Part shown: positions 57,962 through 64,000 of the stretch, piece by piece
Numbering within the stretch: position 1 is the stretch's first letter
Layout of the letters: each line of letters begins with the position of its first letter
Source of the DNA: Aeromicrobium camelliae
Lineage (GTDB): Bacteria; Actinomycetota; Actinomycetes; Propionibacteriales; Nocardioidaceae
Assembly (NCBI RefSeq): GCF_003850045.1
Contig: NZ_RQJX01000004.1
Span: 153,757 to 217,756 of the forward strand
DNA: 64,000 bases
Direction of reading: 5' to 3'
Notes under the pieces: generated by a model
Database searches by the model: none
Told to the model about the DNA's origin: nothing
The model's input: the letters and a program-made list of their open reading frames with translations, nothing else
Made by a program: the position numbers and the translations under genes

Positions 57962-59511
57962 GCCTGATCGACCTGCTCCTGACGGCCGAAGCCGCACGCG
58001 CGCACCGGGCGGTCCGTCGCACTGCGTACCGACACGTCCACCTCGCCGACCGGCCGTTGATCGTCGTCGCGTACAACCTCTCCGGCGAGGCCGCCGCGCC
58101 GCTAGGCATCATGTACGGGACCGACCCGGCCGCGCCGAAGCTCGTCGTGGCCGCCGAACCGCGCAACCGCGAGTGCCGCTTCGACGCGATCAACAAGTTC
58201 GCTGAAGACCTCGACGCGTACGTCCGCCCGTTCCTGACGTTGAAGACCGAACCCAAGCGCGGAGGCGGGTTCCGCCAAGTCGCTTCCGGAGCGCCGCAGG
58301 TGATCGTCCCGAACCGTGCCACGCGGTCCTACCTCGGGTCGCGACTCGGTCGATCGCTGAGGTACCTCGGCCTCGCCGGCACCCACGACGTGCCGGAGGC
58401 GACCAAGTGGGCGGGCTCCCACCTGTCGTGGCTGGCCGAGCACGCCAACCTGCCGGGCCAGGCGAACTTCCTGGCGATGACCGAGACCTTGTCCGAGCAC
58501 TTCGCGACCGGGCAGTCCGCGCTCGAGGACGAGAGCCTGGCGGCGCTGCTCGCGTGGATCGACGGCGTCGCGGGCGACCTGCTGGCCGAACTCGAGCGAG
58601 TCGAGCTCGAGGAGGCGTTCGGTCCGGTCCCGAACCCGAAGTGGGAGGCCAAGCTCGAACCGCACGTGAAGAGGTGGGGCGACGGACTTCGGACCGACGA
58701 CGCAGCGAAGATGGCGGCGGCCGAGGCCGCGGTCAGGACGGCGGTCGACGCCGCGCTCACCGACGCGTACGCGGCGACGCACCGCGCCGTGGACATCCTC
58801 CGCGCCATCGACCCGGCGGCCACCGTCCCCGACAGGTGGGCGAACGACGTGTACGAGTGGGGGGCCCACGCGAAGCGCGCCAAGACCGGGATACCGATGT
58901 TCGCCCGTCGACACGACGCGTTGAGGGCGGCCGCGATGCTGCAGCGGTGGAGTGCGGCGGCGGACGAGCTCGAGACCGCCCGAGCGTTCGACGACCCGAT
59001 GATCATGGCCCGTCTCGACGCTGAGGGCCGGTGCGTCACCGGCGCCATCACCAGCGTCGACGCGCAGAACAAGGAGGTCAAGCCGGGCAACCAGCGCGCG
59101 ACCCGCGTCCCGCTTGTCGAGCTGTCCCTGACGGGGGCGACCCGCCTGCTCGCGGGCGAGGTCGTCCGCTGGGTCGGCGACAAGAAGATCCGCGGCGTCG
59201 TGCGGTCGGTCGACGACGGTTCCGCCGTCGTCGCCGTCACCGACCAGGTGAAGGCGTTCGACACCTACGCCTGGTCGCCCGGCGTCGAGGTGATGTTCGT
59301 CGGACTGGACCCGTGGGAAGGTCCGAACCCGTGGGGGCCGGACGAGATCCCGTGGACCCACAAGGAGGCGACGACCACCGAGCTCGCCGGCGAGGCCGAA
59401 CCGGGCGACGGGGCGACCGACGGGTCGCCCGACATGACGCCGGCGGAGCTGGCAGAGGTCGTCGTCGTCGGGACCGTCGCGCCGGACGCAGAGCCGGGAG
59501 TCGTCGTATGA
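57958..59511 (+). CDS. Unrecognised 517-aa protein between nuclease and helicase
   Basis: No family recognised. The N-terminal 130 residues are mixed alpha/beta (PLIVVAYNLSGEAAAPLGIMYGTDP; VPNRATRSYLGSRLGRSLRYLGL). The middle (about 135-370) is helical and rich in Ala and Glu. Residues about 390-470 (VTGAITSVDAQNKEVKPGNQRATRVPLVELSLTG; AGEVVRWVGDKKIRGVVRSVDDGSAVVAVTDQV) look like a beta barrel of OB or SH3 type, as found in DNA-binding subunits and as the 1B barrel of SF1B helicases. It overlaps both neighbours by 4 nt, so the three proteins are probably made in fixed ratio and act as a complex. Confidence 0.7.
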   Translation: MSLIDLLLTAEAARAHRAVRRTAYRHVHLADRPLIVVAYNLSGEAAAPLGIMYGTDPAAPKLVVAAEPRNRECRFDAINKFAEDLDAYVRPFLTLKTEPKRGGGFRQVASGAPQVIVPNRATRSYLGSRLGRSLRYLGLAGTHDVPEATKWAGSHLSWLAEHANLPGQANFLAMTETLSEHFATGQSALEDESLAALLAWIDGVAGDLLAELERVELEEAFGPVPNPKWEAKLEPHVKRWGDGLRTDDAAKMAAAEAAVRTAVDAALTDAYAATHRAVDILRAIDPAATVPDRWANDVYEWGAHAKRAKTGIPMFARRHDALRAAAMLQRWSAAADELETARAFDDPMIMARLDAEGRCVTGAITSVDAQNKEVKPGNQRATRVPLVELSLTGATRLLAGEVVRWVGDKKIRGVVRSVDDGSAVVAVTDQVKAFDTYAWSPGVEVMFVGLDPWEGPNPWGPDEIPWTHKEATTTELAGEAEPGDGATDGSPDMTPAELAEVVVVGTVAPDAEPGVVV

Positions 59512-60884
59512 GCCATCCCACGCCGAAAGTCGACTTCCAGTGGGTGAACACCGACTACACGAACCGGGTCGTCGCCGACCTCGGCGCTCTCGACAAGGGA
59601 GGGGCCGTCCTGGTCGAGGCCCCTCCGGGGGCGGGGAAGAGTTCACTGACCGTGTCGGTGTCGAAGGCGCTCGCCGACGCCGACTCGAAACTCCGCCTCC
59701 CGATCGTGACCCAGACGAACGAGCAGGCCGACGACCTTGTCGCGTCGTTGCTGAAGCGTCACCCCGACCTCCCCGTGACTCGGCTGGTCGGCGGCGCCGG
59801 CGGTTCGAACGCGATGCGGACCCTCGCCGCGGCCAATCCGGACCTGGTGATCTCGAGCAAGCACGACGACCCGGCCGTGAAGGGGACGCAGGTCGTCGTC
59901 GCGACCGCGCGGAAGTGGGAGTTCGTCAGGTCCGGCCAGCAGCAGAGCGGACTGATCCAGGGGTACGACCTGGCGCTGATCGACGAGGCGTACCAGATGC
60001 GTTCGGACGCCCTCCTCGGTATCGCAACGATGTTCGACCGACTCATGTGCGTCGGTGACCCCGGACAACTCGACCCGTTCACCACGATCGACGACGCACT
60101 GTGGAAGGGGCTGGAGTACGCGCCGTCTCGGACAGCGATGGGCACGTTGTCGGCGTTCCACCCGGACCTGACGCCCCACCAGTTGCCGTTGTCGTGGAGG
60201 CTGCCGCCGTCCGCGGCCGGGATCGTGTCGCGGGCGTTCTACCCGTACACGGGGTTCTCGGCCGGAACCGACGCGACCCAGCGCTCGCTGGCGCTCGGTG
60301 CCGGAGGCGGCGCGCCAGAAGACGACGCGCTGGACCGGGCGGCCGCCGAAGGGTGGGCGTACGTCGAGCTCCCCGAGAAGCTCTCGGTCCGCACCGACGC
60401 AGAGGTGGCGACCCAGCTCGCTCGACTGGTGCGACGGTTGCTCGACCGCGGCGCCGACGTGGTCGACGAGTTGGACGCGACCGGTCGGAAGCTCGAGGCG
60501 AAGGACGTCGCGGTCGTGGTCGCTCACAACGACCAGGTCCACGCGGTGCGATTCGCTCTGAGCCAGCTCAGTCTCGATCCGGACTCGCTGGTTGTGTCGA
60601 CCGCGAACAAGGTCCAGGGACGCGAGTACGAGGTCGTGCTCGTCTGGCACCCGCTCGCGGGTCGCCGCGACGCGACCGCGTTCCACCTGGAAGCCGGCCG
60701 CATGTGCGTCATGCTGTCGCGCCACCGTCAGGCCTGCATCGTCGTGGGCCGGGCCGGCGCCGACCGGCTCCTCGCCGAGTTCCCGGACTCCGATCCGATC
60801 TTCCTTGACGAGCCCGAGAAGTTCCCCGACGGGTGGGAGGCGAACTCACTGGTCCTCGACCACCTGGCCGGGTTCAAGGTCTGA
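59508..60884 (+). CDS. SF1B (Dna2/Upf1-like) DNA helicase
   Basis: A 458-aa helicase. Walker A is APPGAGKSS (38-46), motif Ia PIVTQTNEQADDLV, motif II LALIDEAYQM (D159, E160), motif III GDPGQLDPF (183-191), motif IV-like LPLSWRLP, motif V STANKVQGREYEVVLV, and motif VI VMLSRHRQACIVVG. The spacing and the DEAx plus GDPGQL motifs fit the Upf1/Dna2 group of SF1. It lacks its own nuclease domain, which is supplied by the first gene of the same operon, so the pair looks like a split Dna2. Start ATG overlaps the upstream stop codon. Last gene of the rightward operon. Confidence 0.87.
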   Translation: MSHPTPKVDFQWVNTDYTNRVVADLGALDKGGAVLVEAPPGAGKSSLTVSVSKALADADSKLRLPIVTQTNEQADDLVASLLKRHPDLPVTRLVGGAGGSNAMRTLAAANPDLVISSKHDDPAVKGTQVVVATARKWEFVRSGQQQSGLIQGYDLALIDEAYQMRSDALLGIATMFDRLMCVGDPGQLDPFTTIDDALWKGLEYAPSRTAMGTLSAFHPDLTPHQLPLSWRLPPSAAGIVSRAFYPYTGFSAGTDATQRSLALGAGGGAPEDDALDRAAAEGWAYVELPEKLSVRTDAEVATQLARLVRRLLDRGADVVDELDATGRKLEAKDVAVVVAHNDQVHAVRFALSQLSLDPDSLVVSTANKVQGREYEVVLVWHPLAGRRDATAFHLEAGRMCVMLSRHRQACIVVGRAGADRLLAEFPDSDPIFLDEPEKFPDGWEANSLVLDHLAGFKV

Positions 60885-60976
60885 CGGCGTCGATGCGCCC
60901 TCGGATTTCTTCGGGCGGAGTGAACGCCTGAACGTGTCCACGGCAGCGAGGCCGGTCGCGGACGCGCGGAGACGTC

Positions 60977-61402
60977 CTACGGCCGACGCCCCGCGGGACC
61001 GCTCCCGCCCCCGAGGGCAGGAAAGGGCCAGGTCAAGATCGATCCGTTCGTTCTTCCTGTCGAACGATCGACTACTGAGATCAGCGGACCGAACGCGTCG
61101 TTGAGGATCAACAGGTCCCGTATGGACAGATGCGCTGATCCTGTCAGGATTCGATGCAACTGGACGTACGACAGACCCGGCGTCGTCGCGGCGAGATCGC
61201 GAAGCGACTGCTCGGGGTGGTCTGCGCGGATGGACGCGGCGATCCAATGCTGGAACTGCGCTGCTTGACGCATCGCGGCGACCTCGACACCCGCGTTCTC
61301 GGGTAGCGATCTCCAGTACGCCTGCCCGGAGTGACCGAAGGTGTCCGGTTCGCGGGCCCAGTCGCGAGGCCGTGGCATCGGTCGGCGTGGCACGCCTGGC
61401 AC
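60977..61402 (-). CDS. XRE-like HTH regulator
   Basis: A 141-aa protein. Residues about 48-112 (QFQHWIAASIRADHPEQSLRDLAATTPGLSYVQLHRILTGSAHLSIRDLLILNDAFG) form an HTH of the phage repressor type with an extra helix. No second domain is visible; the N-terminus is Arg/Pro-rich. Start uncertain: GTG at 61402 or ATG at 61378. It is convergent with the SF1B helicase gene and divergent from the recombinase-like gene; a palindrome GCGTA-T-TACGC lies upstream at 61449-61459. It may regulate either the defence-like operons or the mobile genes. Confidence 0.6.
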   Translation of the reverse strand: MPGVPRRPMPRPRDWAREPDTFGHSGQAYWRSLPENAGVEVAAMRQAAQFQHWIAASIRADHPEQSLRDLAATTPGLSYVQLHRILTGSAHLSIRDLLILNDAFGPLISVVDRSTGRTNGSILTWPFPALGGGSGPAGRRP

Positions 61403-61448
61403 GGTAGCGGGACCGCTCGACCTTCGGCGGAAGTTCGCTGGCGTGTTT

Positions 61449-61459
61449 GCGTATTACGC
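61449..61459. promoter_or_regulatory. Short palindrome upstream of the XRE-like gene
   Basis: GCGTA-T-TACGC, a perfect 5-bp-arm palindrome with a single central base, 47 nt upstream of the 61402 start codon, in a small AT-rich patch. Candidate operator; the arms are short. Confidence 0.3.
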
Positions 61460-61559
61460 GAAACTGGCCGGATTCCTACGCCTGTTCCTAGGCATGACGA
61501 CATCACCTCGCCCCCGTCGACGGGCCCGCCGGAGCGACCGCCAAGAAACTCTGTCTGGG

Positions 61560-61590
61560 GTGGGGAGAACTCCGCCCGTCCGCACACCTG
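61560..61590. promoter_or_regulatory. Accessory-region palindrome element, copy B
   Basis: The core GGGGAGAACTCCGCCC is an imperfect palindrome (GGGNNGA AC TCNNCCC), followed by CCGCACACCTG, identical in that tail to copy A at 48198-48230. It lies 58 nt upstream of the recombinase-like gene. No other copy was noticed in the window. Confidence 0.55.
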
Positions 61591-61647
61591 CCCTCCGAAG
61601 GCGCTGCCACTGACCGAACGTGGCGGCTTTGGAGAAGAGGACGCTGG

Positions 61648-62535
61648 ATGGACGCGCACGAGGCGATCGAGGTGTACCAGCCCCGATCAATCGCCCCCGA
61701 ACAGTGGGCACTGATCCGCCCGACCGTACTCGCCTGGGTGCGGCGCACCCTGCCGTGCAGTGCCTCTGCTGCCGTGCAGCGCATGCGAATCACCGGCAAC
61801 TACGTGATCTGGTCACTGGGCCGAGATCTGCCGCTGGACGCCGAGGTGATCCTGACCGAGGACCGCATCGAGGGCTATTTCCAGTCCGTTGCGGTCACCG
61901 CCGCCGCGAAGGGCACCTACCGCTCCCACCTGCGCACCGTCGCACGCGCCAACACCCGACGCGCGGTGTGGACCCCGACCCCGCAGCCGATGAGGCGCAC
62001 TGACCTGCGTGATCCGTACACCGGCGAAGAGATCTCGACCTTCTTCCGACTCGTCGACGTTCAGCCCACTCCGCGACGCAGGCGGGTCCTGGACGCGCTC
62101 CTCCACCTCGGGCTGGGGATGGGGTTGTCCGCCGGTGAAATGCATTCACTGCGCGTGGCTGACTTCACCCGCACCGACGACCTCGTCCTCGTGCACCTGG
62201 CCGACCGAATCGTTCCCGCTCTGCAGGGCTACGCCGACGGCGTCTGGCGCGTCGTCAACGCCACTGAAGGCGAACGGATCTTCGGCGACCACCTTGGTGC
62301 GCACCGGCGCTTCTACCGCCTCGTCGAGTCCCTAGAGATCCCCGCGTACGCTCCGTCGCTGCGAACCCAACGCCTGCGTACCACGTGGCTGGTCAGCGTC
62401 CTCGGCCTGCGCGAACTCACCCTGGCGGAGTTCCGCAAGGTTTCCGGCCTCAACTCTGGTCGCGCACTCGACGACCTCGTGCGCTACCTGCCGGTCGACA
62501 GCGAGAACTACCTGCGGCGGGCGGCCGGGCGATGA
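61648..62535 (+). CDS. Degenerate tyrosine-recombinase-like protein
   Basis: A 295-aa protein with the overall layout of a phage-type integrase. N-terminal core-binding region (residues about 55-110) with TYRSHLRTVARANTRRAV; catalytic-domain start ALLHLGLGMGLSAGEMHSLRVADF, which aligns with the GLRxxEL box but lacks the catalytic Arg (Ser/Ala instead). Later RTQRLRTTWLVSVL resembles the HxxR region without the His, and the Tyr-bearing end is unclear. So it is unlikely to recombine DNA alone. The ATG has GGAGAAGAGG upstream. It overlaps the DDE-like gene by 4 nt, which suggests a two-component mobile or accessory module. Confidence 0.65.
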   Translation: MDAHEAIEVYQPRSIAPEQWALIRPTVLAWVRRTLPCSASAAVQRMRITGNYVIWSLGRDLPLDAEVILTEDRIEGYFQSVAVTAAAKGTYRSHLRTVARANTRRAVWTPTPQPMRRTDLRDPYTGEEISTFFRLVDVQPTPRRRRVLDALLHLGLGMGLSAGEMHSLRVADFTRTDDLVLVHLADRIVPALQGYADGVWRVVNATEGERIFGDHLGAHRRFYRLVESLEIPAYAPSLRTQRLRTTWLVSVLGLRELTLAEFRKVSGLNSGRALDDLVRYLPVDSENYLRRAAGR

Positions 62536-63974
62536 CCAACCGAGCCCGCGTCCTCAAGGCCGAGAGGCGCCGCGACCTCGAACGCCGCGCACGTGACTGC
62601 CGCGTCTCCACCCTGACCGTGCGTGAGGCGACGACCCTCATCGACCGCTGGAGTTGGACTGACGACCTCATCGACAGACTGACCTCCAGCGTCGGCCGCC
62701 CCCGCTATCTGGCGTGGCGCGGGTTCTTCAGCCTGCTCGTCGTCCACGCCATGCGCACCCGCGGCACCATGGTCCTCACCGAGGTCCTCCTCACCGCCCT
62801 GGCGATGGACGACAAACAGCGACGCATCGCCGGACTCCCGCCCTTCCTCGAGTACCACCACGTTGAGGGCAACTTCACCGACTGGCGCAACGCGTTCGAA
62901 GAGACCGTCGACCGCGCCACCGGTGAGATCTTTCCCCCGCGGATCCCGTACTCGGTGGACCAGCTGATCACCGACCTGCTCAACGCCACCGCCCCGCCGT
63001 TCCTGACCCAGTACTCCAGCCTCGCGGCCGACGGCACCGCTATCGAGTCGCCGTACCGACGCCGCTCCCGCGCCAAGGACGGCCGCCCCGACGTTGCGCA
63101 GGGACAACTCCCCGTCGACGCGAGCGAATCGGCCCCTGCCGTCGCGACTCCCGGGTGGCCGCGCGTCGGCGTCGATGGCCGCGCCCAGCACACCGTCGAC
63201 CCCGACGCCCGCGAGGGGTACCGCAGCCCCAAGCCTGGCCAGACCAAGGTCTACATCGGCTACGAACCCACCACGCTGTGCGACGTCCCCGGCATCGGGG
63301 CCCGCTCCCGCTACACGCTGATCCGCGCGATCGCCATGCGCCCCGCCGGAAGCGACCGCTGCGAAGCCGGTCTCGCCGCCGTCGACACCCTGCCCTCGCC
63401 CCCCGAGGAATTGATCGTCGACCGCGGCTACAGCTACACCAAGGAGTTCGGCGCCGGCCTCGTCCACCGCGGGATCGGCATGGTCGCCGACCTGCACAAG
63501 AACCAACGGACCACCCGACCGGGACCGCGCGCGGGGACCGTCTTTATCGACGGCCAACTGTTCACCGCCGCGGTCCCCAAGGACCAACGCAGTCTCGCCA
63601 CGTTCCCTCAAGGCGCCACCCAGGACGAACGCCTCGCGGTCGCTGCCACCTACGACAAGCGATCCGCCTACGCCTTCAAGCCCTTCGGCCGGCCCCGGTC
63701 CAGCGGCAGCCAACGCTTCCGCGGGCCCGCCCTGGAAGGCCGAGTGCGATGCGTCAACACCCCCGCATCGATGCGAAAGCCCGAGACCGCGAAGCGTCCC
63801 ACCACCAACTGCGTCCCCGGCCAACCCTGCGGATGCGGCATCACCGTCACCCTCCCCGTCCGGGACTACGCCCGCACCCACCAGACGAAGATCTACGGCA
63901 CCACCGCCTGGCTCAAGTTGAACCGTCCCGGCAAGTCCGGAGGCTCTTTTCGTTGGCTCAGCCGGTCGGCGTGA
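62532..63974 (+). CDS. DDE transposase-like protein, C-terminus probably disrupted
   Basis: A 480-aa protein of transposase type. YSSLAADGTAIESP (first Asp) and EELIVDRGYSYTKEF (second Asp) fit the DDE RNase H fold, followed by the strand KIYGTTAWLKLNRPGK. The third acidic residue, expected shortly after TAWLK in these enzymes, is absent; the frame ends in KSGGSFRWLSRSA, while another frame at the same place reads QVEPSRQVRRLFSLAQ, more like the expected continuation. A frameshift near codon 465 is likely. GC content is like the core genome. The start ATG overlaps the stop codon of the recombinase-like gene. The window ends 26 nt after the stop codon. Confidence 0.7.
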   Translation: MTNRARVLKAERRRDLERRARDCRVSTLTVREATTLIDRWSWTDDLIDRLTSSVGRPRYLAWRGFFSLLVVHAMRTRGTMVLTEVLLTALAMDDKQRRIAGLPPFLEYHHVEGNFTDWRNAFEETVDRATGEIFPPRIPYSVDQLITDLLNATAPPFLTQYSSLAADGTAIESPYRRRSRAKDGRPDVAQGQLPVDASESAPAVATPGWPRVGVDGRAQHTVDPDAREGYRSPKPGQTKVYIGYEPTTLCDVPGIGARSRYTLIRAIAMRPAGSDRCEAGLAAVDTLPSPPEELIVDRGYSYTKEFGAGLVHRGIGMVADLHKNQRTTRPGPRAGTVFIDGQLFTAAVPKDQRSLATFPQGATQDERLAVAATYDKRSAYAFKPFGRPRSSGSQRFRGPALEGRVRCVNTPASMRKPETAKRPTTNCVPGQPCGCGITVTLPVRDYARTHQTKIYGTTAWLKLNRPGKSGGSFRWLSRSA

Positions 63975-64000
63975 GCTCGTTCCTTGCAGCGTAATGGAGT

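Noticed and set aside
56176..59511. 1111-codon frame as one fused protein
   Set aside because: Its first 590 codons overlap the methylase and nuclease genes out of frame. The ATG at 57958, overlapping the nuclease stop codon, is the natural start.
48988..60884. Assignment to BREX, DISARM or CRISPR-Cas
   Set aside because: No PglZ, BrxC/BrxL, DrmA/DrmB, or Cas1/Cas2 and repeat array is present. The Cas4-like gene alone does not indicate CRISPR.

Overview
The window reads as a chromosomal segment of a high-GC actinobacterium, most likely from the Nocardioidaceae (Aeromicrobium/Nocardioides-like). This rests on gene content: a WhiB3/WhiD-type protein, a mycothiol-dependent maleylpyruvate-isomerase-family protein, DUF5926, DUF4235 and LCP proteins, a standalone polyprenol-phosphate mannosyltransferase, and many promoters with a -10 hexamer 6-7 nt before the start codon (leaderless mRNAs). 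Genus assignment is inference. No rRNA, tRNA or CRISPR array was found.

Bases 1-12600 hold core and housekeeping genes: the N-terminal part of serS, a PAP2/diacylglycerol-kinase fusion, a GH65 phosphorylase coupled to a beta-phosphoglucomutase, arginine deiminase, a DUF5926 protein, an RsbW-like kinase, a rhodanese, a CPBP protease, the HU gene, the N-end-rule transferase aat coupled to a small-molecule kinase, and an EcsC-like protein.

Bases 12600-31160 are metabolic. A three-gene operon (carboxyltransferase, biotin carboxylase/BCCP, HMG-CoA lyase) fits leucine or acyl-CoA catabolism and faces a TetR gene across a palindromic operator. A full-length pyruvate carboxylase sits behind a fumarylacetoacetase-family hydrolase. 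A catabolic cluster follows (GntR, DUF3500, IclR, FAD monooxygenase, aromatic-acid transporter). Then come an EamA exporter and a DHA2 efflux pump with a divergent TetR and a perfect 24-bp palindrome.

Bases 31160-43200 hold a mannosyltransferase, a YigZ/IMPACT protein that seems to start at CTG, a methyltransferase, a crotonase, a CarH-like MerR/B12-binding regulator divergent from whiB3 across a 12-bp-arm palindrome, a small stress operon (PfpI, DUF4235, GlsB), an LCP protein, TatA, a TetR regulator, a DUF981 protein, an APC permease and a FUSC-like protein.

From about 43200 to the right edge the window is accessory DNA: transposon remnants, an IS256 element, small regulators, orphan genes, and a large two-operon locus (49338-60884). 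The leftward operon encodes a type III-like modification methylase, a DEAH helicase/restriction-like subunit, and a helicase-IV-like UvrD enzyme with an N-terminal membrane segment and a C-terminal zinc finger. The divergent rightward operon encodes a RecB/Cas4-like nuclease with four cysteines placed as in Fe-S nucleases, an unrecognised 517-aa protein, and a DNA2/Upf1-like SF1 helicase. I recognise no named defence system with this set, so it is my main candidate for an undescribed anti-phage or anti-plasmid system. An XRE-like regulator, a degenerate tyrosine-recombinase-like gene and a DDE transposase-like gene close the window. A near-identical palindrome-bearing element lies upstream of two accessory genes on either side of the locus.
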